Of a stretch of 64,000 nucleotides of DNA, positions 54,509-63,200 are shown piece by piece; position 1 is the stretch's first letter, and every line of letters begins with the position of its first letter. This stretch comes from Tritonibacter litoralis (GTDB taxonomy: Bacteria; Pseudomonadota; Alphaproteobacteria; Rhodobacterales; Rhodobacteraceae). A model generated the notes under the pieces. The model was given only the letters and a program-made list of their open reading frames with translations, did no database searches and had not been told where the DNA came from. The stretch covers positions 213,503-277,502 of the forward strand of contig NZ_WIBF01000002.1 in NCBI RefSeq assembly GCF_009496005.1, written 5' to 3'. A program made the translations under genes and the position numbers.

Positions 54509-55615
54509 TCAATGCTTTATGGTGTTGGTCTGCGTGGGCTGGGTCTGGCCAAGCCTCATCCGCAAAAGAGGCTGCAGCCAACGGCGGAACACCGGCAACC
54601 GCCGCTCAAACACTTCTGCAAAGAGGAAACAGGCGATCCCCGTGGCCCCCAGCAGGACCACATCCTCTGCCAGCGTGTGACTGGCCAGACCGATGCCCGC
54701 CAGCACCTGAAGCACCGGGTAATGCAGCAGATAGAGCGAGAAGCTTCCAGCCGCCAACCAGCGCAGCGATCTGGCGGCACGCCCTCTCCCCTGCCCGGAC
54801 AGTAAATTCGCCATGCCCCACAGATGCGCTCCCACCAAGACAGCCAGAGCCAAGTTCCAAATGAATTCGTCTGAAAACCGCAAGGAGGGCTGATACGCAG
54901 CAATTGGCGCGCGCAGAAGCTGCGGCAGATCATAGGCCAGCGCGCCCACATAAAAAAGCACCGGCACAATCGCCAGATAAAGCGCTGCGCGTTTCGAAGG
55001 TTTGACGCCAAATACGACCATCCGGTGGAGCCCGACGCCAACCAACCACGCAGGCATCAACAACAGGATATTCAGCCCCACACACCACGCCCCCAGCGCA
55101 ATAAGCGCGATGCGGCGCGGACCTTGGGTGTAAACAGCGATGCCAAACAGCGCGTAATACGCGGCCTCATAGCTGAGCGACCAATAAGGTCCATTGGTGC
55201 CCAGCCGTGTGGCAATCCCGCCCCATTCGTTAGAGAACGTCAAACCACGCAGCAGAAGTTCCCACAGCGGCAGCGGGTTATACATCCACCCGTCATAGAT
55301 CTGCGGCGCAATTGCAGCGCCGATGCAATCCAGACCAAAGCCCAGCAGCAGCGCTGGGAAAGCGACCGAGATCAGGCGGGTCAGACGGTCAAACGCATAT
55401 TGACACGCCCCACCTGGTTTTGCCGCCACCACATGGCTGATCACCAGCCCGGACAGCACAAAAAAGAGGACCACCGCGTCGCTGCCCAAATTCAGCTCGC
55501 GCACCCACAGCCAGCGTCCATCGCTGAAACGGGGATAGGCGAAATGAGACAACAGGACCAAGACAGCCGCCAGGAACCGCAACCCATCAAGATAGAGAGA
55601 AAAGCCCCTGCTCAT
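54509..55615 (-). CDS. Acyltransferase family 3 (O-acetyltransferase)
   Basis: 368 residues with ten or so helices. LDGLRFLAAVLVLLSHF (about 9-25) holds the conserved Arg and His of acyltransferase-3, and FFVLSGLVISHV is typical. Acts in the membrane, usually acetylating surface polysaccharides or lipids. Downstream of the sterol-desaturase-like gene by four bases, thus likely one operon. Confidence 0.9.
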   Translation of the reverse strand: MSRGFSLYLDGLRFLAAVLVLLSHFAYPRFSDGRWLWVRELNLGSDAVVLFFVLSGLVISHVVAAKPGGACQYAFDRLTRLISVAFPALLLGFGLDCIGAAIAPQIYDGWMYNPLPLWELLLRGLTFSNEWGGIATRLGTNGPYWSLSYEAAYYALFGIAVYTQGPRRIALIALGAWCVGLNILLLMPAWLVGVGLHRMVVFGVKPSKRAALYLAIVPVLFYVGALAYDLPQLLRAPIAAYQPSLRFSDEFIWNLALAVLVGAHLWGMANLLSGQGRGRAARSLRWLAAGSFSLYLLHYPVLQVLAGIGLASHTLAEDVVLLGATGIACFLFAEVFERRLPVFRRWLQPLLRMRLGQTQPTQTNTIKH

Positions 55616-55619
55616 TGCG

Positions 55620-56630
55620 TTATTCTGCAGGTGGCTTTGCGGGGCTGGGAGTTCTGTTCATGGCCTTTGGAGTGGCCGCAGACGCTCCGCTGTGACGTGT
55701 CAGCGCCTTTTTGATCTGCACTGCACTGTCACGGATTGGCACGTACAAAGCGGCTGTCAGACTATCATGGCGCTGGCGCAGGCGGTTGCCTGCTTTGTCG
55801 CCCAGTCCAAATTCAATCCGCTCTTGGGCTTGTGGCACGTAAAGGGTGCCAAACATCCAGTCCCAGATCGCCAGAACTTCGCCGTAGTTCTTGTTGTAGT
55901 GGCGCGGGTCAATCGAATGGTGGATCTGGTGCTGCGCTGGGGAGATGATGAAATGCTCAATCACGCGCCCAAAGCTGAGCCACACATGGCTGTGGCGCAG
56001 GTTGGACCCTGCGATATTGAATAGCACATAACAAGCGTTCACCCCGGCGATCGCAGCAAAGCTCGGCTCTTGCAGGAAGACGCACAACATAATCCCCTGC
56101 AAGACGCCCACAAGAATGCCGCGCACAAAGGAGGAAATCAGATCATAAATCGGGTGTTTTCGATATACGGTGACCGGCGTCATCACCTCGGCCGAGTGAT
56201 GTAGCGAATGAAAGGGCCAGATAATCCGGTTTTCGTGGTGGATCCGGTGCACCCAATAGGTGGAGAAATCACTGACCAGCAACAAAAGCGCGGCGATCCA
56301 AACCGGATGCAAGGGGGCTGCCGACGCACTGCCGCCAAAAACCGAAACGATTGCTTTGGACACAACCGCGCTGAAGAACACAAGGCTGAACAGACCAAGC
56401 GTCGAGAAGATCTTGCCCAGCACAAAGATTTTCACATCGACCAGATGCGATGCGTGAAAATAGATCGCCTTTGGGAACAGCCACTGCAGGAACGATGTGG
56501 ATATGTTCTGACGCCGATAAAGGGCAAAACAGATCCCCAATGTGATCAGCAGATAGACAGGCCATAACCGGCTGCTAGGCCCGGCGGCTTTTGACAGAAA
56601 CTCAGAAAAGATGATCGAAAACATGTCCAT
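55620..56630 (-). CDS. Sterol desaturase/fatty acid hydroxylase superfamily protein
   Basis: 336 residues, four to six helices. Histidine clusters HRIHHENRI, HSLHHS (near 130-145) and HQIHHS near 235 form the di-iron site. The family hydroxylates or desaturates lipids or carotenoids. A basic C-terminal tail follows. With the acyltransferase gene it may form a lipid-modifying pair; the substrate is unknown. A short AT-rich stretch precedes its start. Confidence 0.9.
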   Translation of the reverse strand: MDMFSIIFSEFLSKAAGPSSRLWPVYLLITLGICFALYRRQNISTSFLQWLFPKAIYFHASHLVDVKIFVLGKIFSTLGLFSLVFFSAVVSKAIVSVFGGSASAAPLHPVWIAALLLLVSDFSTYWVHRIHHENRIIWPFHSLHHSAEVMTPVTVYRKHPIYDLISSFVRGILVGVLQGIMLCVFLQEPSFAAIAGVNACYVLFNIAGSNLRHSHVWLSFGRVIEHFIISPAQHQIHHSIDPRHYNKNYGEVLAIWDWMFGTLYVPQAQERIEFGLGDKAGNRLRQRHDSLTAALYVPIRDSAVQIKKALTRHSGASAATPKAMNRTPSPAKPPAE

Positions 56631-56727
56631 GAGGACGTGGATAAACAGTTAATCAGGCGACAATATGGCCACCCCGTGCCCACGATTTGGCTGACTGGGC
56701 ACATTGCCGATGGCGGCAGCGGACGGC

Positions 56728-56759
56728 AAAAAAGCCGAGGCATCCCTGCCCCGGCTTTC
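56728..56759 (-). terminator. Terminator of the aldehyde dehydrogenase gene
   Basis: Minus strand: AAAGCCGGGGCA-GGGA-TGCCTCGGCTTT plus T-run, about 25 bases past the stop. Confidence 0.88.
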
Positions 56760-56782
56760 TGAAATCAACAAACCTGTGGGAC

Positions 56783-58303
56783 TTAGAAGAAGCCCAGTTT
56801 GTTCGGGTTGTAGCTGACCAGCATGTTTTTGGTCTGCTGGTAGTGGTCCAGCATCATTTTGTGGTTCTCGCGACCGATGCCGGACTGCTTGTAGCCACCA
56901 AAGGCTGCGTGGGCCGGGTATGCGTGGTAGTTGTTAACCCAGACGCGGCCTGCTTCGATGCCACGGCCAAAGCGGTAGCAGCGGTTTGCGTCACGCGACC
57001 AAACTCCAGCGCCAAGGCCATAGAGCGTGTCGTTGGCGATCTCCAGCGCTTCCTCATCGGTTTTGAAGGTACAGACCGACACGACCGGGCCAAAGATCTC
57101 TTCCTGGAAGACGCGCATCTTGTTGTGGCCCTTCAGGATAGTCGGCTGGATGTAGAAGCCGTTTTCGATGTCACCGTCAAAACGTGCGGCGGCGCCACCG
57201 GCCAGAACCTCGGCCCCTTCTTCGACGCCGATCTGCAGATAGGACAGGATCTTGTCCTGCTGTTCCTGGCTGGCCTGTGCGCCGACCATGGTTTCCATCA
57301 GACGCGGGTCACCCTGCTTGATCGCTTTCACGCGTGCAATGGCACGGGTGATGAACTCTTCATAGATGTCTTCGTGGATCAGCGCACGGCTTGGGCAGGT
57401 GCAGACTTCACCCTGGTTGAAGGCAAAGAGAACAAAGCCTTCGATCGCCTTGTCGAGGAATTCATCATCCTGGTCCATGATGTCCTTGAAGAAGACGTTC
57501 GGAGATTTACCGCCCAGCTCCAAAGTCACCGGAATGAGGTTTTCCGTTGCAGCTTTCATGATGATCTTGCCGGTCTGGGTCGAACCGGTAAAGGCGATTT
57601 TAGCAATCCGGTCGGACGTAGCCAGTGCCGCACCCACTTCGGCACCATAGCCGTTGACGATGTTCAGAACACCGTCAGGCAGCAAATCTCCGATCAGCTC
57701 CATCATCACCATGATGGCGGCCGGTGTCTGTTCTGCCGGTTTCAAGACAATACAGTTGCCCGCGGCCAGCGCCGGCGCCAGTTTCCAGGCCGCCATTAGG
57801 ATGGAGAAGTTCCAAGGGATGATTTGACCCACAACGCCTAGAGGCTCGTGGAAGTGATAGGCGACCGTATCGTTGTCGATTTCCGACATCGTGCCTTCTT
57901 GGCCGCGCAGAACGCCTGCGAAGTAACGGAAATGGTCAATTGCCAGAGGGATGTCGGCCAAGGTTGTTTCGCGGATCGGCTTGCCGTTGTCCCACGTCTC
58001 GGCCTTGGCGAGAATGTCCAGGTTCTCTTCCATACGGTCTGCGATTTTCAGCAGCGTGTCGGAGCGAACGGCTGGTGCTGTGGTGCCCCAGGCTTTTTTG
58101 GCAGCGTGCGCTGCGTCCAGCGCCAGTGCGACGTCTTTCTCATCCGAACGGGCGATCTGGCCAACCACGCCACCAGTGATCGGGGTGATGTTGTCAAAAT
58201 AACGACCTGAAACCGGGGCGACGAACTTACCACCGATGTAATTGTCATAACGCTCTTTAAACGGCGAATCGAATTCGCCGGCGACTTGTGTCATCTCGTT
58301 CAT
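56783..58303 (-). CDS. Aldehyde dehydrogenase (ExaC/AcoD-type)
   Basis: 506 residues. NAD+-dependent; oxidises acetaldehyde and similar aldehydes. [20 protein letters not shown] near 165, [11 protein letters not shown] near 265 (Glu), [12 protein letters not shown] near 300 (catalytic Cys in GEVC), [10 protein letters not shown] near 400. ATG at 58303 has GGAGGA seven bases upstream; an ATG at 58318 overlaps that site. Directly behind the GAF-Fis regulator gene on the same strand. Members of this type are AcoR-controlled in other bacteria. Confidence 0.93.
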   Translation of the reverse strand: MNEMTQVAGEFDSPFKERYDNYIGGKFVAPVSGRYFDNITPITGGVVGQIARSDEKDVALALDAAHAAKKAWGTTAPAVRSDTLLKIADRMEENLDILAKAETWDNGKPIRETTLADIPLAIDHFRYFAGVLRGQEGTMSEIDNDTVAYHFHEPLGVVGQIIPWNFSILMAAWKLAPALAAGNCIVLKPAEQTPAAIMVMMELIGDLLPDGVLNIVNGYGAEVGAALATSDRIAKIAFTGSTQTGKIIMKAATENLIPVTLELGGKSPNVFFKDIMDQDDEFLDKAIEGFVLFAFNQGEVCTCPSRALIHEDIYEEFITRAIARVKAIKQGDPRLMETMVGAQASQEQQDKILSYLQIGVEEGAEVLAGGAAARFDGDIENGFYIQPTILKGHNKMRVFQEEIFGPVVSVCTFKTDEEALEIANDTLYGLGAGVWSRDANRCYRFGRGIEAGRVWVNNYHAYPAHAAFGGYKQSGIGRENHKMMLDHYQQTKNMLVSYNPNKLGFF

Positions 58304-58408
58304 GATGTTGTCCTCCATGTGTGCGGCCCCTCCGCCGCATCTGTGACAGAGACGTTGCCATCATGAATTCGATAAGTCTTGTTAGACCAAAGCAGTATTT
58401 TGTTGGTT

Positions 58409-58426
58409 TGTCCCAGGACTGAGACA
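58409..58426. promoter_or_regulatory. Near-perfect inverted repeat upstream of the aldehyde dehydrogenase
   Basis: TGTCCCAGGACTGAGACA: TGTC(C/T)CAG-GA-CTG(A/G)GACA, one mismatch in 8-bp arms. The TGTC-N10-GACA spacing is the kind seen for AcoR-type regulators. Located 106 bases upstream of the dehydrogenase start, 35 bases after the regulator stop. Confidence 0.55.
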
Positions 58427-58460
58427 CTTCGGCGGATACTTCGTATGTGAACTGTGGGAT

Positions 58461-59435
58461 TTAAGCGTCCCGTTCACCAATGCCGAGACGTTTCATGCGG
58501 CGGTAGATCGTCGCACGCCCGATTCCCAAAGCCTGCGCAGCGCGGGACACATTTCCATCGGCGCGGGACAAGGCGCGAATAACGGCGGCGCGTTCCCCAC
58601 GTTCAAATCCGGTTGGCTCACTCTCGTCCCGCCCCAGCAAGTCGGTTGCCGGACGGCGTTCGATGGGCCCGGAAGGAGCAAGCCCAAAGGCACGTCGCGC
58701 GCCACGTGTCGCGCCGACCACGATGTCATCGCTGTCCACGGCCAGCAGTTTGACCAAAGGCCCGTCTTCTGCATCTGCCAGAATAAACCTCGCCCTTGGG
58801 AAAGCCGCCCGAAACGCGTCGGCCTCGATCTGGCGGGCAGTTTGCAAAACAGAGGCCGCAATCAATTTGTTAAATCCTTCGGTCTGATCCGCGCGGGCCG
58901 ATGAAACATCCAACGCCCCGATCACCTGACCGTCCGCGCCAAAGATCGGCGCGTCGATGCAGCTCATGCCGGCATTGCGGGCAAAGAAATGTTCGTCACG
59001 GTGAATGATCAGATGGCGTTCTTCAGCGAGGCAGGTGCCGATGCCATTTGTCCCTTCGGCGCCTTCGCTCCAATCGGCCCCTTCCCATAGGCCCCATTCA
59101 CGAAACGCGCTTTCATCACCATCGCCGCAGCGTTGGTCCAGAACCAAGCCTTTGGCATCCGTGAGAAAAACGCTGCATCCAGATAGCCCCACAAGTCGAA
59201 AGAGCTGATCCAGCTGCGGGGTGGCAATATCCAAGAACCGATCCGAGGCCTCGCGCCGTTCACGTAACGCCGAGGTATCCATCCGTTCTCCGCGCGTCAG
59301 CTGAGCTGGGTCCAAGCCATGTTTGACAATAGATCGTCGCCATGAGGCCACGACACGGGATTTTGCCGCACCCACCGGCGATTCAGCGGCTTCCAGCACG
59401 CGTTCCACATGTCCGACTTGTGGCGGCAATCCCAT
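58461..59435 (-). CDS. GAF-Fis regulator without AAA+ domain (AcoR-like)
   Basis: 324 residues. N-terminal GAF-type sensor region (about 60-205; SEGAEGTNGIGTCLAEERH and FARNAGMSCIDAPIF are the characteristic segments), a linker with a PAS-like hint (210-260), then a Fis-type helix-turn-helix (about 280-320; GNVSRAAQALGIGRATIYRR). AcoR relatives of about 600 residues have a sigma54-interacting AAA+ domain in the middle; it is missing cleanly here, with no Walker motif or GAFTGA. It therefore probably acts on a sigma70-type promoter. Located upstream of the dehydrogenase in the same direction. Confidence 0.88.
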   Translation of the reverse strand: MGLPPQVGHVERVLEAAESPVGAAKSRVVASWRRSIVKHGLDPAQLTRGERMDTSALRERREASDRFLDIATPQLDQLFRLVGLSGCSVFLTDAKGLVLDQRCGDGDESAFREWGLWEGADWSEGAEGTNGIGTCLAEERHLIIHRDEHFFARNAGMSCIDAPIFGADGQVIGALDVSSARADQTEGFNKLIAASVLQTARQIEADAFRAAFPRARFILADAEDGPLVKLLAVDSDDIVVGATRGARRAFGLAPSGPIERRPATDLLGRDESEPTGFERGERAAVIRALSRADGNVSRAAQALGIGRATIYRRMKRLGIGERDA

Positions 59436-59577
59436 TCCGTCTCCTCCGCACCCGTGAAGGGATGCGTTCTAATCTACAGGAAAACCGGCCAGAAAATAAA
59501 GATGTTCCATAAAAAAGCACAGAGCGGACGGATTGCGTAAATTTTGCGCAACTCCATGAAGGCGGCTGAAAAGGCGC

Positions 59578-59608
59578 AAAAAAGCCCTGCAAACTGGGTT
59601 TGCAGGGC
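59578..59608 (-). terminator. Terminator of efp
   Basis: Minus strand: GCCCTGCAAA-CCCA-GTTTGCAGGGC followed by TTTTTT, 40 bases past the efp stop. Confidence 0.9.
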
Positions 59609-59648
59609 CCGTCTAAGAACCTGGTCGCAAGGAAATATTTTTGTGGCA

Positions 59649-60212
59649 TTACGCGCGTTCGGAGTAGTCCATCGTCTCAGTGTTAACGATGATCATCTCA
59701 TCCTGACCAATAAAAGGCGGCACCATGACTTTGACGCCATTGTCCAGAATTGCAGGTTTGAAGGAATTTGCAGCTGTCTGACCTTTGACGACAGGCTCTG
59801 TTTCAACAATTTTGCAAGTGACTTTCTGCGGCAAAGTCGCATTCAGCGCTTCGTCATCGTAGAACTCAACGACAATGGTCATACCGTCCTGCAGGAATGG
59901 GCGACGCTCGCCCAGAAGGTCTGCAGGCAGTTCAATCTGCTCGTAAGTTTCGGCATCCATGAAAACCAACATCCCATCGCTTTCGTACAGGAATTGTTGA
60001 TCTTTTTGCTCCAAACGTACGCGCTCAACCTTGTCAGCGGAGCGGAAACGTTCATTGAGTTTTGACCCATTTCGCAAGTTACGAAGTTCCACCTGGGCGA
60101 AGGCTCCGCCCTTACCTGGTTTCACATGGTCGACTTTGACTGCGGCCCAAAGACCGTCGTTATGTTCCAGCACATTGCCGGGGCGAATTTCATTGCCATT
60201 GATCTTGGGCAT
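59649..60212 (-). CDS. efp: Elongation factor P
   Basis: 187 residues; relieves ribosome stalling at proline runs. KOW-like N domain with KPGKGGAF: Lys34 is the position that is modified in E. coli. Two OB domains follow; the C terminus ends [19 protein letters not shown]. The open frame runs to 60473, but the ATG at 60212 gives the standard start. Divergent from the DUF6280-type gene. Confidence 0.96.
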   Translation of the reverse strand: MPKINGNEIRPGNVLEHNDGLWAAVKVDHVKPGKGGAFAQVELRNLRNGSKLNERFRSADKVERVRLEQKDQQFLYESDGMLVFMDAETYEQIELPADLLGERRPFLQDGMTIVVEFYDDEALNATLPQKVTCKIVETEPVVKGQTAANSFKPAILDNGVKVMVPPFIGQDEMIIVNTETMDYSERA

Positions 60213-60450
60213 GGGAAATGCCTTTCGGGTGGTTGTTGAACATTTAAAAGCCCCTATATCGACCATCAGAACGGCTGGCAAGAAAACGATAACGCCCCAG
60301 CAGCTGGTAAAGTGACCCTCGGAATAGCTATGCGAAGAATGCATGCGAGATATGCAAAATTTGACTACCCGAATCGTCACAAAATCGCCATAAGAGGCGT
60401 CACGCCGAAAAAACAGAAATTGCAATAGCAAGAACAAAAAAGGAAGCGAG

Positions 60451-60765
60451 ATGCGAGATTTCGTGGACGGCACTGCTTATAATAATGAGCAAGGCAACCG
60501 AGCCCGCAAACTGTTTGCTGCCGTTGTGTTGGCAGCATTGGACGACGCAATTGCGGACGACAAAAAATATGGCAACGGCCCCGAGCAGATTGCCCGTTGG
60601 GCACGGTCGCGCGATGGCCGTGAAGTGCTGAGCTGTGCGGGTATCGACCCGAACGAGCGCGTTGTCGAAGGCCTGATGGAATTTGTGGGAAATGGGGTTC
60701 GCACCTCTGTGGCTTTGTCACGTGAAGAAAGCGAGCGTCGTAACGCACAGGCCGAGGCTGCCTAA
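60451..60765 (+). CDS. Small protein, DUF6280-like
   Basis: 104 residues, soluble, helical, no signal: [56 protein letters not shown]. Recalls the DUF6280 family of Rhodobacterales, whose function is not known. GGAAGCGAG precedes ATG. A bidirectional terminator follows. The promoters of this gene and efp share the 238-base gap between them. Confidence 0.8.
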   Translation: MRDFVDGTAYNNEQGNRARKLFAAVVLAALDDAIADDKKYGNGPEQIARWARSRDGREVLSCAGIDPNERVVEGLMEFVGNGVRTSVALSREESERRNAQAEAA

Positions 60766-60792
60766 GCTTTCAATTGAAAAGCTGCCGAAAAA

Positions 60793-60829
60793 GAAAAACG
60801 CGTCCGGTGGGGGCGCGTTTTTCTTTTTG
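60793..60829. terminator. Bidirectional terminator
   Basis: GAAAAACGCG/CGCGTTTTTC arms around TCCGGTGGGGG, with A-run before and T-run after; lies between convergent genes ending at 60765 and 60845. Confidence 0.88.
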
Positions 60830-60844
60830 TGGCTGCAGCTGCGG

Positions 60845-61417
60845 TCAGCCAGCAAAGATCAGATACATGACACTGGAGGTCCCAAGCTCCATCAGCGCGA
60901 GCAATGTGAACCCCGCCCGTGCAACCCAGCCCCTGCCCCGCCACAGGACCGCAAAACAGACCAGGCTGGCCGCCAGGGCCACAGGTTCGACCAGATGCGC
61001 ATGGTGGCGCCGGTCCCAATAGCTGATGGGCGAATGGAACACCCAATCCGAAAAGGGCCAGAAGTTTGGCCGCCCGTCACCTGCATGCATCGTGAAATCC
61101 AGCCCGATATGTAAAAGGGCTGCGGCACATAAGGCGATCGCCCAGCCGCGTTTGGCCCAGATTGCCACCCCAAGCGCGAGCCCCCACAAAGGGATGGAAT
61201 TGTCGATTGCAAAAACCTGTTGCCAGGATGGGGAAAAATAAAGCTCATCAAAGACAACATTGACCGACAGCCCTTGGACATAGATGGCCCAGGCCGTCAT
61301 CAGATAGAGCGACAGATCGGGCAGTAGGCTGCCAAGCACCGCCGCCCCCAGGATGACATTGTCGCCCTTGCGCCCAAAGAGTGCGGCACCCGTCAACAGA
61401 TGTGCAGGAGTATTCAT
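60845..61417 (-). CDS. Membrane protein, YdjM/DUF457-like
   Basis: 190 residues with about five helices. MNTPAHLLTGAALFG and LGSLLPDLSLYLM resemble the HxxG...LPDxD pattern of membrane-bound metal-dependent hydrolase-like proteins (YdjM/DUF457), and the middle has HIGLDFTMHAGDGR and HSPISYWDRRHH, rich in His. Related roseobacter genes are sometimes labelled as cobalamin proteins, perhaps because of their place beside cobQ; there is no evidence for that here. Divergent from cobQ by 69 bases. Confidence 0.72.
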   Translation of the reverse strand: MNTPAHLLTGAALFGRKGDNVILGAAVLGSLLPDLSLYLMTAWAIYVQGLSVNVVFDELYFSPSWQQVFAIDNSIPLWGLALGVAIWAKRGWAIALCAAALLHIGLDFTMHAGDGRPNFWPFSDWVFHSPISYWDRRHHAHLVEPVALAASLVCFAVLWRGRGWVARAGFTLLALMELGTSSVMYLIFAG

Positions 61418-61486
61418 ATCATTCTCAATCAGTTTTAAGGTCGCCAGACGGAATCACCCGCAGGCAAACAAGATTGGGAACACTAC

Positions 61487-62956
61487 GTGGCACGCGCGAT
61501 AATGATTCAAGGCACCGGCAGCAATGTTGGCAAATCTTTGATCGTGGCCGGGCTGGCACGCGCCTTTACACGGCGGGGGCTGAAGGTGGCTCCGTTCAAA
61601 CCCCAGAACATGTCCAACAACGCCGCTGTGACGCCCGAGGGGGGCGAAATTGGTCGGGCGCAGGCTTTGCAGGCGCGGGCTGCGGGGCGCGATCCTCACA
61701 CGGATATGAACCCGATCCTTCTGAAGCCCGAAACGGACACAGGCGCGCAGGTAATTGTACACGGCCAGCGGCGCGGCACTCGGGCAGCCGGATCTTTCAT
61801 GCGGGACAAAACAGGCCTGCTGGAGGCGGCACTGGAGAGTTTTCACCGCTTGGCAGCCGACTCAGATCTGGTGCTGATAGAGGGCGCAGGCTCGCCCGCA
61901 GAGACCAATCTGCGCAAAGGCGACATTGCCAATATGGGGTTCGCGCAGGCCGCGGACGTGCCGGTGGTCTTGATGGGGGACATTCACCGGGGGGGCGTGA
62001 TCGCACAGATTGTGGGCACGCAGGCGGTTTTGGACACCGAAGACCAAGAGAAGATCGTCGGCTTTGCCGTCAACCGATTTCGCGGTGACCTCAGCCTGTT
62101 TGACGCTGGCCGCGATGACATCGCCGCCCGCACCGGCTGGCCGTCCCTTGGTGTGATCCCGTGGTTCTGGGACGCGTGGAAGTTTCCCGCCGAAGACAGT
62201 ATGGACATAGCCTCCCGCTCAGGCGGCAAGTTTAAGATTGTGGTGCCCCAGCTTGAGCGGATGGCCAATTTCGACGATCTGGACCCGCTGGTGGCGGAAC
62301 CGGACGTCAGTGTGGAGATGGTGCCAACGGGCAAAGCGCTTCCGGGGGACGCGGATCTGGTGCTGCTGCCGGGGAGCAAGTCCACCTTAGGCGATCTCGC
62401 GTTTCTGCGGGCGCAGGGATGGGATATCGACATCTTGGCCCATCATCGGCGCGGTGGCCACGTGCTGGGCCTGTGCGGGGGCTACCAGATGCTCGGGCAC
62501 AGCATTGAAGACCCCGATGGCGTGGACGGGCGGCCAGGGCAGGCCGCGGGGCTTGGGCTCTTGGACGTGGAGACCGTGATGGCCGGCGACAAGAGGGTCA
62601 CACTGACAAAGGCTTCGACATTGGATGGGAACCTGCCGGTTTCAGGGTATGAAATCCATATGGGCCGCACCACGGGGGCCGATTGTGATCGCGCCTGGCT
62701 TAGGATTGCCGACCGCCCAGAAGGCGCACAATCCTCAAATGGGCGGGTGCGCGGGACCTACCTGCATGGGCTGTTTGCCTCGGACCGGTTTCGGGCGCAT
62801 TTTCTAGAAGAACTGGGTGGATGCGGCACCGTGCAGTATGATGCGGAGGTTGAAACGGCGCTCGACGATCTGGCGGATCATCTGGAGCGTTATATGGACT
62901 TGGATCAGATCTATGCCCTGTCACAGACGGTAAAGTCGAACCCAAAGCAGAGTTAG
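61487..62956 (+). CDS. cobQ: Cobyric acid synthase
   Basis: Amidates four side chains of adenosylcobyrinic acid a,c-diamide in vitamin B12 synthesis. 489 residues: [20 protein letters not shown] (ATP-binding, 6-25), [10 protein letters not shown] near 38, and a class I amidotransferase domain with [12 protein letters not shown] near 328 (nucleophile Cys) and GTYLHGLF near 425 (His). GTG start at 61487. No B12 riboswitch fits in the short gap upstream. Confidence 0.95.
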   Translation: MARAIMIQGTGSNVGKSLIVAGLARAFTRRGLKVAPFKPQNMSNNAAVTPEGGEIGRAQALQARAAGRDPHTDMNPILLKPETDTGAQVIVHGQRRGTRAAGSFMRDKTGLLEAALESFHRLAADSDLVLIEGAGSPAETNLRKGDIANMGFAQAADVPVVLMGDIHRGGVIAQIVGTQAVLDTEDQEKIVGFAVNRFRGDLSLFDAGRDDIAARTGWPSLGVIPWFWDAWKFPAEDSMDIASRSGGKFKIVVPQLERMANFDDLDPLVAEPDVSVEMVPTGKALPGDADLVLLPGSKSTLGDLAFLRAQGWDIDILAHHRRGGHVLGLCGGYQMLGHSIEDPDGVDGRPGQAAGLGLLDVETVMAGDKRVTLTKASTLDGNLPVSGYEIHMGRTTGADCDRAWLRIADRPEGAQSSNGRVRGTYLHGLFASDRFRAHFLEELGGCGTVQYDAEVETALDDLADHLERYMDLDQIYALSQTVKSNPKQS

Positions 62957-63200
62957 CGTCGAATGCCACATGGACCAAAAGCTCCCGCGTCCTTAGCCAC
63001 CATCGGCTTTTGCCGATGCCGCCTGCGGCCTTGGGCGTGGTTCTCCTGAAAAGGAGAACGGAGCTGGGCGGGAGATCCTGCTGAACGGATGCGCGGATTT
63101 GGTGTTTTGAAAAAAAGCGATACCACAACTGCATTCACCGCCATCGGAGGTGAAACGCCTTCGTCAAAGTCTGTAAGTGACAGTGCGACCGGCGTTTACA
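62957..63200. repeat. Intergenic region with several hairpins
   Basis: 244 bases between convergent genes. AGCTCCCGC near 62980, hairpin CATCGG-CTTTTG-CCGATG (63001-63018), hairpin GTTCTCCT-GAAA-AGGAGAAC (63040-63059), then GCGGGAG near 63068, which can pair with CTCCCGC. The outer pair encloses the two small hairpins, like a cruciform. No gene is seen. Confidence 0.55.

Noticed and set aside
61418-61486. Possible B12 riboswitch before cobQ
   Set aside because: The gap is only 69 bases, too short for a cobalamin aptamer, and no B12-box sequence is seen.
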